A stretch of 64,000 bases of DNA from assembly GCA_963699825.1 (NCBI GenBank), contig CAVOVI010000004.1:310001-374000 (forward strand). The letters run 5' to 3'. A program made the translations under genes and the position numbers. Positions 1-9,122 of this stretch are shown one piece after another; position 1 is the first letter of the stretch, and each line of letters starts with the position of its first letter. The stretch is from SPDF01 sp963699825. Lineage in GTDB: Bacteria; Gemmatimonadota; Gemmatimonadetes; Gemmatimonadales; GWC2-71-9. The notes beneath the pieces were generated by a model. The model saw only the letters and a program-made list of their open reading frames with translations, searched no databases and was not told the DNA's origin.

Positions 1-138
1 GTCGGCTTCGACCTGCTGGCGGCGCGCGGCGCCACGACCCACCAGGGCCAGGACCTCCGGCGTGTTCCACTGCTGCGCCGCCAGCAAGGGTGGGCACGCG
101 AGGATCACGACGAGGGGAAACCAGAGGCGGAGGCGCAT
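1..138 (-). CDS. Secreted protein of unknown function, N-terminal fragment
   Basis: The minus strand opens with an ATG whose first 46 codons are inside the window; the rest lies beyond the left edge. The first 21 or so residues form a typical signal peptide: MRLRLW, a hydrophobic stretch (FPLVVILACPPLLA), then an AxA-like cut site before QQWN. The mature part begins with a short charged helix rich in Arg and Ala. Nothing in the visible part identifies a family. The gene is divergent from the lipoprotein on the right, and the two starts lie almost back to back, so they must share a very short control region or one start is misplaced. Confidence 0.6.
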   Translation of the reverse strand, partial: MRLRLWFPLVVILACPPLLAAQQWNTPEVLALVGRGAARRQQVEAD

Positions 139-141
139 CAG

Positions 142-763
142 TTGAGAATATCCCGGAAACTCCGAGATGGAGCAAGCGGTGCGGCACGAGTCGCACTGTC
201 CCTGGCGCTGATCACCGGCGTCGGTGGGTGCGGGGGTGCGACGTCCAGCATGGAGGAGCCGGCACCCGGACCCTCACCGCGCACATTCGAGGCGGGTCAG
301 GTGTTCACGGTCGAGGTCTGGGGGGCCCAGGCTCCGGATACCTTGGTCACCTTCGCCGCCGCGAGCGGCCGGTCGATCGTCCTGCGGCACGGGCCCCCTG
401 ACAATACCGTCTTCGCGGAGGTGGACATCCCGCCGGGCGTGCTCGCGCCGCGTGACGGCGGGGGACTGGTCTCCCTCTCGATCCGCCCGCTCCCTGGGAT
501 CTATGGCCTCTCGCTGGAAAGTGAGGCGGCACTGACGGCCCCCATCCGGCTGACGTTCAAGTACCCAGTGCATTTCGCGGCGCCCTCCGACAGCCGCGCG
601 CGGTATCCCACCGATGTCCTGTTCGAGCAGGCGCTCGCGATCGCCCTTGTCGAGGGCGATGGATCCCAGTTCCGGACGCTGCGGTCCACCCGGCCGGCCA
701 GCGACAATCTTGCAGACGACCGTCTCCAAGCTCGGTCGCTACCAGCTCGTGGCCCCGCGTTGA
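142..763 (+). CDS. Lipoprotein of unknown function (one frameshift)
   Basis: The product starts with a positively charged leader, a hydrophobic stretch and a lipobox-like GVGGC, so it is probably an exported lipoprotein. No family is recognised; the body looks like beta-rich extracellular sequence. The open frame would run to 780, but the last 25 residues are arginine-rich and unnatural. Removing one T from the TT at 710-711 gives a tail ending in GRYQLVAPR and a stop at 761-763, which reads like real protein (about 206 aa). The TTG start at 142 is only 3 bases from the start of the divergent gene, so the true start may lie further in. Confidence 0.55.
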
Positions 764-793
764 GGCGCGTGACGGGCTAGATTCCACGCCACC

Positions 794-2410
794 ATGCCAC
801 TCTTCTCCCTTATCAGTTTCGGCGGAGACCAGCGCTTCGAGCTGCCCGCCGGCCGCACCCTGATCGTCGGCCGGGCCGTCGAGTGCGACGTGCCGGTCTT
901 CGATCCCACCGTCTCCCGTCACCATGCCGAGCTCACCGCCGATGAATTGGGCGAGGGAGTTCGGGTGCGCGACCTCGGGAGCTCGAATGGCACGTCGATC
1001 AACGGCGTCCGGGTCACCGAAGGGTGGCTCGCGCCCAACGACGCGGTCGCGTTCGGAAAAATCTCCTACTATCTCCGGGCCCTGGAGGTCACGGCAGAGC
1101 ATCAGATTCCGATGCCCGCGCCAGCCGGGGGGCCGAAGGGCGGCACAATTGTCCGCCAGCTTGTCGTCAGCACTGACACCCCGGCACGGGTTGACGCTGC
1201 TGCGGCCGACGGGCTGCTTCGGGTCGGGTCAGGCGGCCCTGAGCGGCAGGCGGAGAAGCTCTCGCACCTGCTCGCGCTCTCCAACCGGCTCTCCGGCGAG
1301 CTCGATCTCGACCGGCTGCTCAACACGGTGGCCGAGACCACATTTCAGGTCCTCAACGTCGATCGGGTCGCGATCCTGCTGCGGGACCCGAAGAGCGGCG
1401 ACCTCGCACCCGCGGCCTCGCGGAGCCGCCTCGGCGGGGCCGAGAGCCTCCGGGTGCCACAGTCGATCGCGCGCAAGGCGGTGGAGGAGCGGGTGGCGCT
1501 GCAGACGGACAATGCCGCAGCGGACGAGCGGTTCAGCGGGACGTCGGTGGTGCAACAGAGCGTACGGGGCGCCATGTGCGCCCCCCTGCTCGCCGAAAAC
1601 GATCAGGTGCTGGGGCTGATCTACGTCGACAATCTCGCGACGCCGGGGAGCTTCACCGAAGAGGACCTCCAGTTCCTGGTCGCCTTTGGCGGTATTGCGG
1701 CCGGCGGAATCCGCGCGGCCCGTTCCGCCGATGCAGCACAGCGGGAGGCGGCCACACGCGCGAATTTCGAGCGGTACTTCGCCCCGTCCGTGGCGGCGGA
1801 CATCGCCGGGCGGCAGGGCGCCATCGAGTTCGGTGGGGCTCGCCAGCCGCTCACGATCCTGTTCAGCGACATCCGCGGATTCACCGCACTGGCGGAGTCG
1901 ATGCCACCCGACGCGATCGCGGGGCTCCTCAGCGCGTATTTCACTGAAATGGTCGACGTGATCTTCGAGCACGGCGGCACGCTCGACAAGTTCATCGGCG
2001 ACGCCATCATGGCACAGTGGGGCGCGCCGATCAGCCACCCCAACGATGCCGAACGCGCGCTCCAGGCCGCCATGGAGATGCAGCGGGCCGTCAACGGGCT
2101 CAACGAGCGGTGGGCCGCGCAAGGCGGTCCGGCGATCAGCATCGGGATCGGTATCAACTACGGCGAAGTCTTCGCCGGCAACATCGGCAGCCATCGCCGG
2201 CTCGAGTACACCGTCATCGGCGACGCCGTGAACGTCGCCTCGCGGCTCTGTTCGGCGGCCGCGCCCGGTGAGATCCTCCTGGCCGAGGCGTTCTATGAGC
2301 AACTCGGCGCGAAGAAGCCCGCCGTGAAGCGGGCCGAGGGGGTTGATATCAAGGGACGGGCGGGCAAGGTGACGGTGTACCGCATGGACGGACTGAAGAC
2401 CGGGGGCTAA
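794..2410 (+). CDS. FHA-GAF-class III adenylate/guanylate cyclase
   Basis: This is a soluble 538-residue signalling protein with three domains. An FHA domain (about residues 20-95) carries GR at 26-27, SRHH at 41-44 and SSNGT at 63-67, the phosphothreonine-binding signature. A GAF domain (about 155-305) precedes a class III nucleotidyl cyclase domain (about 345-530). The cyclase keeps both metal-binding aspartates (FSDIRGFT, Asp359; KFIGDAI, Asp403), the substrate lysine before FIGD, and the transition-state Asn/Arg in AVNVASRL, so it should be active. Adenylate cyclase is the likelier specificity. The FHA domain suggests control by a Ser/Thr kinase, and the GAF domain by a small ligand. It is intact and convergent with maf. 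Confidence 0.9.
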   Translation: MPLFSLISFGGDQRFELPAGRTLIVGRAVECDVPVFDPTVSRHHAELTADELGEGVRVRDLGSSNGTSINGVRVTEGWLAPNDAVAFGKISYYLRALEVTAEHQIPMPAPAGGPKGGTIVRQLVVSTDTPARVDAAAADGLLRVGSGGPERQAEKLSHLLALSNRLSGELDLDRLLNTVAETTFQVLNVDRVAILLRDPKSGDLAPAASRSRLGGAESLRVPQSIARKAVEERVALQTDNAAADERFSGTSVVQQSVRGAMCAPLLAENDQVLGLIYVDNLATPGSFTEEDLQFLVAFGGIAAGGIRAARSADAAQREAATRANFERYFAPSVAADIAGRQGAIEFGGARQPLTILFSDIRGFTALAESMPPDAIAGLLSAYFTEMVDVIFEHGGTLDKFIGDAIMAQWGAPISHPNDAERALQAAMEMQRAVNGLNERWAAQGGPAISIGIGINYGEVFAGNIGSHRRLEYTVIGDAVNVASRLCSAAAPGEILLAEAFYEQLGAKKPAVKRAEGVDIKGRAGKVTVYRMDGLKTGG

Positions 2411-2425
2411 GCCCAGTCGACGACC

Positions 2426-3004
2426 TCAGCCCCCGGACTTCGCGGGAAAGGCGTATGGAAACCCGGCCTCCGCGAGCAGATCGAGCACCAGCCTGATCGG
2501 CAGCCCCATCACCCCAAAGAAATCGCCGTCGATCCCCTCGACAAGCGCCGCCCCGTACCCCTGGATGCCGTAGGCGCCCGCCTTGTCCATCGGCTCGCCG
2601 GTGCGGACGTAGGCGCGCAACATCCCCTCACGCGCAGGCCGAAATGTGACCGCGGTGATGTCCACCGCCTCGAAGACCGTCTCCGCGGCCCGGAGCGCCA
2701 CGGCCGTGATGACGTGGTGCGTCCTGCCCTGCAGCCGCAGCAGCATCTGGACGGCATCATCCTCGTCGACCGGCTTCTCGAGCAGCTCATCGTCGAGCAC
2801 GACGATGGTATCCGCGGCCAGCACCAGGTCCCCGGGTACTGCACTGGCCTTGTCGTGGGCCAGGCGGAGGGCGTAGTCGCGGGGCCCCTCGCCCGGCTTA
2901 CGGACCTCGGGCACCTGCGAGGGCCGGACCTCAACCTGGACGCCGAGCATCTCCAGCAGTTGGCGGCGGCGCGGCGATGCGGAGGCGAGGATCAATGGGG
3001 TCAT
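2426..3004 (-). CDS. maf: Maf-family nucleoside triphosphate pyrophosphatase
   Basis: The 192-residue protein begins LILASASPRRRQLL, the hallmark Maf phosphate-binding start. It also has the conserved VLAADTIVVLDDELLEKP segment and the GAYGIQGYGA...GDFFGVMGLP C-terminal motif. Maf enzymes hydrolyse dTTP, UTP or modified nucleotides to the monophosphate and so clean the nucleotide pool or restrain septation. Its start overlaps the stop of dtd by four bases (ATGA), indicating translational coupling at the end of the glmM-glmS-dtd-maf run. Subfamily specificity (dTTP/UTP versus m7GTP) was not resolved. Confidence 0.93.
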   Translation of the reverse strand: MTPLILASASPRRRQLLEMLGVQVEVRPSQVPEVRKPGEGPRDYALRLAHDKASAVPGDLVLAADTIVVLDDELLEKPVDEDDAVQMLLRLQGRTHHVITAVALRAAETVFEAVDITAVTFRPAREGMLRAYVRTGEPMDKAGAYGIQGYGAALVEGIDGDFFGVMGLPIRLVLDLLAEAGFPYAFPAKSGG

Positions 3005-3444
3005 GCCGAGCGCTCGAGGATGAGGGTGACCGGACCATCGTTCAGGAGTTCCACCTGCATGTCAGCGCCGAACTCCCCGGCTTCGACACGGAGGCCGGCG
3101 GCCCGCAACTGCGCCAGGAACCGCTCGTAGAGGGGGACGGCCAGGTCCGGGCGGGCCGCCTCGATAAACGAGGGACGTCGGCCTCGCTCGGTGTCGCCAT
3201 AGAGCGTGAATTGGCTCACGACGAGGACACCCCCGTCGACCTCGCCGAGGTCACGATTCATCTTCCCCTCGTCATCGGGAAAGAGGCGGAGCCCGGCCAC
3301 TTTGGTGGCCATCCAGTCGCATTGCTCGGGGGTGTCGGTAGTGTGGAAGCCGGCCAGGAGGAGGAACCCGCGACCGATGGCGCCGGTCACCCGACCGCCG
3401 ACGGTCACGCTGGCGCGGGAGACGCGCTGGAGGACGACTCGCAT
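3001..3444 (-). CDS. dtd: D-aminoacyl-tRNA deacylase
   Basis: The 147-residue protein starts MRVVLQRVSRASVTV, contains LVVSQFTLYGD and ends with the NDGPVTL motif, all diagnostic of Dtd. It hydrolyses D-amino acids and glycine mischarged on tRNA, protecting translation. Length is normal for the family. It lies 41 bases after glmS and overlaps maf by four bases, so it is probably cotranscribed with both. No damage is seen. Confidence 0.95.
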   Translation of the reverse strand: MRVVLQRVSRASVTVGGRVTGAIGRGFLLLAGFHTTDTPEQCDWMATKVAGLRLFPDDEGKMNRDLGEVDGGVLVVSQFTLYGDTERGRRPSFIEAARPDLAVPLYERFLAQLRAAGLRVEAGEFGADMQVELLNDGPVTLILERSA

Positions 3445-3485
3445 GATGGAGTCTAATACCGGCGCCGGAGCCGGCCCAGCGCCCG

Positions 3486-5312
3486 CTACTCGACCGTGAC
3501 CGACTTGGCCAGGTTGCGGGGCTGGTCGACGTTGCAGCCTCGGCGGACGGCCACGTAGTACGACAGCAGCTGGAGCGGGATGATCGCCAGGATCGGCGTC
3601 AGCAGGTCCAGGGTCTGCGGGATGGTGAACGTCGCGTCCGCGAGCCGCTCGATTTCAGGGTCGTCCTCGGAGCAGATGGCCAGCACCTTGCCGCCGCGCG
3701 CCTTCACCTCCTCGATGTTCGACACGATCTTCGAGTGCACCGCATCCCGGGGCGCAATGAAGACCACCGGCATGTTCTCGTCGATGAGGGCGATCGGCCC
3801 GTGCTTCATCTCTGCCGCCGGGTACCCCTCCGCATGGATGTAGGAGATTTCCTTCAGCTTCAGCGCACCCTCGAGCGCCACCGGGAAGTTCACCCCTCGG
3901 CCGAGGTAGAGTGCGTGGTTGCCCGTGAAGAACCGCTCGGCGAGCAGCTTGACCTCGTCCGCCTTCGTCAGGATCTGCTCGATCTGGGCGGGCAGCGCCT
4001 TCAGGGCCTGGATGAACTGCCGGCCCTGCAGGATGCTCAGGTTCCGCAAGCGGCCGATGCGCAGCGTCAGCAGCGCCAGCGCGGCGACCTGGCTGGTGAA
4101 GGCCTTGGTGGACGCCACCCCCACCTCGGGGCCGGCGTGCAGGTAGGTACCGCCGTCCACTTCGCGGGCGATGGTGCTCCCCACCACGTTGACCAGACCG
4201 ATGGTCCGTGCCCCGCGACGCCGAGCCTCACGAATGGCGGCGAGAGTGTCGGCCGTTTCGCCAGACTGACTGATGCCGATGACGAGGGTGCGCTCGTTCA
4301 CCACCGGGTTGCGGTAGCGAAACTCCGACGCGTACTCGACTTCGACCGGCACCCGCGCCAGCTCCTCGAGCATGTACTCGCCGATGAGGCCACTGTGCCA
4401 GGAGGTCCCGCAGGCGGTGATGATGATCCGCTCCACGGCAATGAGCTCATCGTCGGTCATGTTCAGGCCGCTCACCCGCGCGGTCCCCTCCTCTTCGAGG
4501 AGGTGCCCCCGGAGGGTGTTGGCCAGCGACTCCGGCTGCTCGATGATCTCCTTGAGCATGAAGTGGTCGTGGCCACCCTTCTCGATCGTGGCCAGGTCCC
4601 AGTCAATCTGGTTGACCGGCTTGTCGATGTTCTTGACCTCGAGGTCGCGGACCCGGTAGCCGTCACGGGTCAGGATGACCATCTCGCCATCGTCGAGATA
4701 GACAACCGATCGGGTGTGCTCAAGCAGCGGGGAAGCGTCCGACGCCACGAACCGTTCGTTTTCACCGACGCCCACGATCAACGGCGAGCCATTCCGAGCG
4801 GCGACCAGGATGTCGGGCTCATCGGAGGAAATCACCGCGATGCCATAGGCACCATCCACCTCGCGGAGCGCGGCCGCGACGGCCTCTTCCAGGTCGCCCT
4901 GGTAGAGCTCCCCGACCAGGTGCGCCAGCACCTCGGTATCGGTTTCGGAGGTGAAGGTGTGGTCGCGCTTGAGCAGCGCCTTGCGAATCGCGCCGGCGTT
5001 TTCGATGATGCCGTTGTGAATCAGGGCGATCCGACCCGACTGGTCGGTGTGCGGATGGGCGTTGGGGGTCGTCGGGGCACCGTGGGTGGCCCAGCGGGTA
5101 TGTCCGATGCCGACGGTTCCGGACGGAAGCTTGTCCAGAACCTGCTTCTCGAGGTTGCTGAGCTTGCCGGCGGCCTTGTGCACCTTGAGGCCGGTCCCGT
5201 TGATGACGGCGATACCCGCTGAATCGTATCCGCGGTATTCCATCCGACGGAGCCCGTCGAGGAGAATCGCCGCAGCCTGGCGTGGCCCAACATACCCGAC
5301 GACACCGCACAT
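3486..5312 (-). CDS. glmS: Glutamine-fructose-6-phosphate aminotransferase (isomerizing)
   Basis: The 608-residue protein has the N-terminal nucleophile glutaminase domain (MCGVVGYVG; Cys2 is the catalytic residue after Met removal) and two C-terminal SIS sugar-isomerase domains with SQSGETADT and a terminal LAKSVTVE. It makes glucosamine-6-phosphate from fructose-6-phosphate and glutamine, the entry to UDP-GlcNAc for peptidoglycan and lipid A. It sits 17 bases downstream of glmM, which performs the next step, so the pair forms a metabolic operon. I saw no glmS-type ribozyme in the short intergenic space. The gene is full length and intact. Confidence 0.97.
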   Translation of the reverse strand: MCGVVGYVGPRQAAAILLDGLRRMEYRGYDSAGIAVINGTGLKVHKAAGKLSNLEKQVLDKLPSGTVGIGHTRWATHGAPTTPNAHPHTDQSGRIALIHNGIIENAGAIRKALLKRDHTFTSETDTEVLAHLVGELYQGDLEEAVAAALREVDGAYGIAVISSDEPDILVAARNGSPLIVGVGENERFVASDASPLLEHTRSVVYLDDGEMVILTRDGYRVRDLEVKNIDKPVNQIDWDLATIEKGGHDHFMLKEIIEQPESLANTLRGHLLEEEGTARVSGLNMTDDELIAVERIIITACGTSWHSGLIGEYMLEELARVPVEVEYASEFRYRNPVVNERTLVIGISQSGETADTLAAIREARRRGARTIGLVNVVGSTIAREVDGGTYLHAGPEVGVASTKAFTSQVAALALLTLRIGRLRNLSILQGRQFIQALKALPAQIEQILTKADEVKLLAERFFTGNHALYLGRGVNFPVALEGALKLKEISYIHAEGYPAAEMKHGPIALIDENMPVVFIAPRDAVHSKIVSNIEEVKARGGKVLAICSEDDPEIERLADATFTIPQTLDLLTPILAIIPLQLLSYYVAVRRGCNVDQPRNLAKSVTVE

Positions 5313-5329
5313 AGTCCGACTCCCTCAAT

Positions 5330-6695
5330 TCAGCTCAGCAGCGACCGGCAGGCCTCGATCAGCGATTCCGCATCCGCAGCGCTGGGCGCCTCGGCGATGA
5401 ACCGGATGATCGGTTCAGTCCCTGAGGGCCGAAGATGGACCCACCGGTCCGCCCAGGACAGCCGCAGTCCGTCGCGGTCATCTGCCGTGGCATCTGCGAA
5501 ACGCGTCCGCAGCGCCAGGTAGGCGGGGGCGAGGTCCGCACCGCGCGGAGCCTTCGCTTTGACAATGTGATAGCGGGGAGCACCGGCCACGAGACCGGAA
5601 ACCGTCTGCCCCGACTCCACGAGAAGTTGCAAGATAAGGGCCACACCGATGGGGGCATCCCGGCCGATATGGACCGAGGGAAGGATGACCCCGCCATTCC
5701 CTTCACCCCCGACCACCGCGTTCTGTTCCCGGATCATGCGGGCCACGTGCGCCTCGCCCACCGGGGCCCGGAAGAAGCTGGCGCCGAGCTCACGCGCGGC
5801 GTCCTCGACCACGAGGCTGGTCGAGAGGTTGACCACCACGGCGGCGGAGCTGGCCTCCGGTCCCATGGCACGGAGCACCGTCCTGACGGCAAAGGCGAGC
5901 GTGTAGTCCTCCCCGATCGGCATCCCCATGCTCGTCCACGAGAGCCAGCCGGTCGACATCCGGGTCGACTGCCATCCCGATGTCCGCCCCGGATTCGCGG
6001 ACCAGGCGGGAGAGGTCGCCGAGATTCTCCGGAAGCGGCTCCGGAGGACGGGGAAAGCGCCCATCGGTCTCGAGGTTGATGGCAGTCACCTTGCACCCGA
6101 GCGCTTCGAGCAGTGGCGGAATCGACGTCCCACCGGCGCCCCGAACGCAATCCAGCGCCACATGGAAGCGGCGGGCCCGAATGGCATCGACATCGACCAT
6201 CGGCAACGCGAGGACCTGCTCGAGATGCCGGGCAATCGCCTGGCCGTCCTCCTCGACCGTCCCGATGCCGTCCCAGGCGGCGCGCATCGGCCCCCGGTCC
6301 GCAAGCGCGCGGACCGCCGCGCCCGATTCGGCGTCGAGGAAGATGCCATCCGGTCCCACGAGCTTCAGCGCGTTCCACTCGACCGGATTGTGGCTGGCCG
6401 TGAGCATCAGGCCCGCGCCGGCGTGATGGTGCTCCACTGCCAGTTGGAGCGTCGGCGTCGGCACGACACCGATGTCAATCACCGTTACCCCCACAGACAT
6501 CAGCCCCGCGGTGGCCGCGCGGGCGAACATCGGCCCGCTGGTCCGGGCATCCCGTCCCAGGACGACGGTCGGCCGTCCGCCTGCGGCCGCCCACGCCCCG
6601 AGCGCCGCGGCGTGTCGTGCCACCAATTCCGGTGTCAGGTCCTTGCCGACGATGCCGCGCATCCCGGAGACGCTGACCATCAAAGTGTCGCTCAT
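5330..6695 (-). CDS. glmM: Phosphoglucosamine mutase (one frameshift)
   Basis: The gene converts glucosamine-6-phosphate to glucosamine-1-phosphate. It has the phosphoserine loop TASHNPVEWNALK, the metal-binding loop DPDVDR and the C-terminal phosphate site RPSGTEP. The reading frame shifts after LVDEHG; removing one C from the CCCC run at 5924-5927 restores MPIGEDYTLAF and a 454-residue protein of normal length. I chose the ATG at 6695 because a GGGGGG Shine-Dalgarno-like run lies just upstream; the frame is open further to a TTG. It lies 26 bases downstream of the HD-GYP regulator and immediately upstream of glmS. The shift is probably a sequence error, since glmM is normally essential. Confidence 0.92.
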
Positions 6696-6721
6696 CAAAA
6701 GCCCCCCGCTCAACGCGGGCG

Positions 6722-7798
6722 TCAGACGTGAATAGGCAGGTTCGTCGGGTCAGGAAAGGCGGTGCAGAAGGCGTCCACCACCGAGTGGTCGAACTGAGGG
6801 CCGGTGCACCGCCGGAGTTCCTCGAAGGCCGCCACGGGCGCCAGCGACTCGCGGTACGCCCGGTTGGTCGTCATCGCGTCGAAGGCGTCCACCACCGCGA
6901 CGATCCGCGCTTCAATCGGGATATCCTCGCCGCCGAGGCCGTCGGGAAAACCCTTCCCGTCGACTCGCTCGTGATGGGAGCGTGCGATGCGGAGGACGAC
7001 AGGCCGCCCGTGTGCAAGTGGTGCGAGGATCTTCTCTCCAAGCACGGTATGCTCCATGACGTGACGAAACTCGTCCGGGGTCAACTGCGCCGGTTTGTTC
7101 AAGATCGCTTCCTGCGTGCCGATCTTTCCGATGTCGTGCAACTCGGCGCCCAGCCTGATGTCGTCGAGAAAATCCCCGGTGTAGCCGAGCAGTACCGAAG
7201 TGCGCACGGCGTACTCACGCACCCGCTGTGAATGGCCGCGGGTATACGCGTCCTTCGCTTCGAGGGCGTGCGCGAGCGTCTGGGCGCCCTCGAGGAAGAG
7301 CTCCTGGATCCTGGTCCGCTGCCGCCGGACTTCGTCCTCGAGGTGCTTCTGGTAGTACCGGTTCTGGAGGGTCAACTCCCGCTTCTCGAGCGCCTTGGCA
7401 ACCCGAGCCTGGACCTCGCCGAGAATCATCGGCTTGGCGATGTAGTCCAGCGCGCCTTTCTTGAGGCAGTCAACGGCAATCTGCACGTCCGACACGGCGC
7501 TGAGCATGATGACGGCCGTGTCGGGATAGAGCCGCCGCACCTCTTCCAGGAGCTCGACCCCGTCCCGCCCCGGCATCCTGATATCGCTGATGAGCACCGC
7601 CACTTCGCCCTGTGCGGCGAGCATCGCCAGCGCCGCGTCCGCTGAGGCGGCGGAGATGCAGGCGAGCCCCTGCTGCTGCACCACCCGGACAAGCGCATCA
7701 CGCACCTGGGGATCGTCATCGACGATCAGGCACTGGGCCACGATTGGAGGAGCGGGTATCTCAGGGTTGGTCTGCACAGGTGGAAGGTAGGGCGGCAT
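6722..7798 (-). CDS. Response regulator with HD-GYP phosphodiesterase domain
   Basis: A receiver domain occupies the first 150 residues (acidic triad VDDD, phospho-acceptor Asp72 in ISDIRMPG, switch Ser/Thr and KP lysine). It is followed by a coiled-coil linker and an HD-GYP domain with HDIGKIG and HHERVDGKGFP. Such proteins hydrolyse cyclic di-GMP when phosphorylated. The start at 7798 gives 358 residues and keeps the divergent promoter free; the frame is open further upstream but would overlap the neighbouring gene. No sensor kinase is adjacent. It is first in a minus-strand run leading to glmM-glmS. Confidence 0.88.
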   Translation of the reverse strand: MPPYLPPVQTNPEIPAPPIVAQCLIVDDDPQVRDALVRVVQQQGLACISAASADAALAMLAAQGEVAVLISDIRMPGRDGVELLEEVRRLYPDTAVIMLSAVSDVQIAVDCLKKGALDYIAKPMILGEVQARVAKALEKRELTLQNRYYQKHLEDEVRRQRTRIQELFLEGAQTLAHALEAKDAYTRGHSQRVREYAVRTSVLLGYTGDFLDDIRLGAELHDIGKIGTQEAILNKPAQLTPDEFRHVMEHTVLGEKILAPLAHGRPVVLRIARSHHERVDGKGFPDGLGGEDIPIEARIVAVVDAFDAMTTNRAYRESLAPVAAFEELRRCTGPQFDHSVVDAFCTAFPDPTNLPIHV

Positions 7799-7821
7799 GG
7801 GGCAATTCTCAACGAGACGCC

Positions 7822-7850
7822 TTGCCGCAACGCCTTTTCCCCCATAAGGT
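7822..7850 (+). promoter_or_regulatory. Candidate sigma-70 type promoter for the PLP enzyme
   Basis: TTGCCG (7822-7827) and TAAGGT (7845-7850) are separated by 17 bases in the short divergent gap and point to the PLP-enzyme gene. The match to the -35/-10 consensus is moderate, so this is a candidate only. Confidence 0.35.
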
Positions 7851-7875
7851 TCCTCCACCTCAACCGGTGTGATCC

Positions 7876-9042
7876 ATGACACAGATTCTCCCGCACGACC
7901 TCGAATCAGGGCTGGGTACCAGGGCCGTGCACGCCGGGCAGGTTCCGGAGCCGCTCTCCGGCGCGGTCATGACGCCGATCTACCAGACCTCCACCTACGT
8001 GCAGGAGGGGATCGGCAAGCACAAGGGCTACGAGTACGCCCGCACCGACAACCCGACCAGGCAGGCGCTGGAGCGGAACGTCGCAGCGCTCGAAGGAGCC
8101 ACCCACGGATTCGCCTACGGGTCAGGCCTGGCCGCGCTGGACGTGCTCCTCAAGGTGCTCAAGAGCGGCGACCACGTGGTCTGCGGCGAAAATCTGTATG
8201 GCGGCAGCCACCGCCTCATGGAACGGATCTACACCCGATTCGGGCTTCGGTTCAGCTTCGTGGACAGCCGCGACATCCGGAACATCGAGGCGGCGCTTCG
8301 GCCCGAGACCCGGATGATCTACTGCGAGACCCCGACGAACCCGATGATGCAGCTCACCGATCTCGCTGCCGTGGGCGACCTGGCGCAGGCGCACGGCTAC
8401 CTCTTCGCGGTCGACAACACCTTCGCCACACCGATCTTCCAGCGCCCGCTCGAAGTCGGCGCCGACGTGGTGCTGCACAGCACCACCAAGTACCTCAACG
8501 GCCACAGCGACATGGTCGGGGGACTCCTGCTCACCCGGCGCGACGACCTGGCCGAGCAGTTCGGGTTCATCCAGAACGCCGCCGGCGCGGTTCCCGGGCC
8601 GATGGACTGCTTCCTGGCGCTGCGGGGCACCAAGACGCTTCCCCTCCGCATGCGCCAGCACGACGCGAACGGCAGGGCGGTGGCGCAGTGGCTGACCGAA
8701 CGGAAGGATGTGCAACAGGTCTACTATCCCGGCCTCGCCTCGCACCCCCAGCACGAACTCGCCAAGAAGCAGATGAGCGGGTTCGGCGGGATGATCTCCT
8801 TCGACATCGGCGACGCGGCACGCGCCCGCCGGATCGCGGAACGGACACGGATCTTCGTGCTCGCCGAATCACTGGGCGGGGTCGAAAGCCTCATGGGACA
8901 TCCGGCCAGCATGACGCACGCCTCCGTGCCCCCGGCCATGCGGGAGGCGATGGGGCTGACCGACTCCCTGCTCCGGCTGAGCTGCGGGATCGAAGATGTC
9001 GAGGATCTTGTCGCCGATCTGGATCAGGCCTTCGCAACCTGA
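7876..9042 (+). CDS. Cystathionine gamma-synthase/gamma-lyase family PLP enzyme
   Basis: The 388-residue protein is a complete Cys/Met metabolism PLP-dependent enzyme. It has the N-terminal YQTSTYVQ and EYARTDNPT motifs, the PLP-binding lysine 205 in STTKYLNGHSD, and the C-terminal ESLGGVESLMGHPASMTH segment. The family covers cystathionine gamma-synthase (MetB), cystathionine gamma-lyase and methionine gamma-lyase, and sequence alone does not separate them here. It would act in transsulfuration or methionine synthesis in the cytoplasm. It stands alone, divergent from the HD-GYP regulator, and is intact. Confidence 0.9.
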   Translation: MTQILPHDLESGLGTRAVHAGQVPEPLSGAVMTPIYQTSTYVQEGIGKHKGYEYARTDNPTRQALERNVAALEGATHGFAYGSGLAALDVLLKVLKSGDHVVCGENLYGGSHRLMERIYTRFGLRFSFVDSRDIRNIEAALRPETRMIYCETPTNPMMQLTDLAAVGDLAQAHGYLFAVDNTFATPIFQRPLEVGADVVLHSTTKYLNGHSDMVGGLLLTRRDDLAEQFGFIQNAAGAVPGPMDCFLALRGTKTLPLRMRQHDANGRAVAQWLTERKDVQQVYYPGLASHPQHELAKKQMSGFGGMISFDIGDAARARRIAERTRIFVLAESLGGVESLMGHPASMTHASVPPAMREAMGLTDSLLRLSCGIEDVEDLVADLDQAFAT

Positions 9043-9065
9043 GAGACCGACGCCCTGTAGCATTC

Positions 9066-9094
9066 TGAAACAATCGGGGTCCCTCAGGCGTAAT
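9066..9094 (+). promoter_or_regulatory. ECF (sigma-W-like) promoter upstream of the M48 peptidase
   Basis: TGAAAC (9066-9071), a 17-base spacer and CGTAAT (9089-9094). A second copy with the same spacing lies at 13883-13911. The Bacillus sigma-W consensus is TGAAAC-N16-CGTA. The position argues that the peptidase start is the ATG at 9123, not the ATG inside the -10 box. Confidence 0.6.
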
Positions 9095-9122
9095 GGCGGA
9101 ATCCCATAACCAGGCCCATCAC

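Noticed and set aside
3735..5222. Long open frame on the plus strand opposite glmS
   Set aside because: High G+C opens antisense frames; the composition (long Arg/Gly/Asp-rich stretches) is unlike a protein and glmS is certain on the other strand.
7799..7882. Longer N-terminus of the HD-GYP regulator
   Set aside because: It would cover the divergent promoter and overlap the neighbouring gene start.
9093..9122. ATG at 9093 as the M48 start
   Set aside because: It lies inside the -10 box of the ECF-type promoter; the ATG at 9123 is the first that follows the predicted transcription start.
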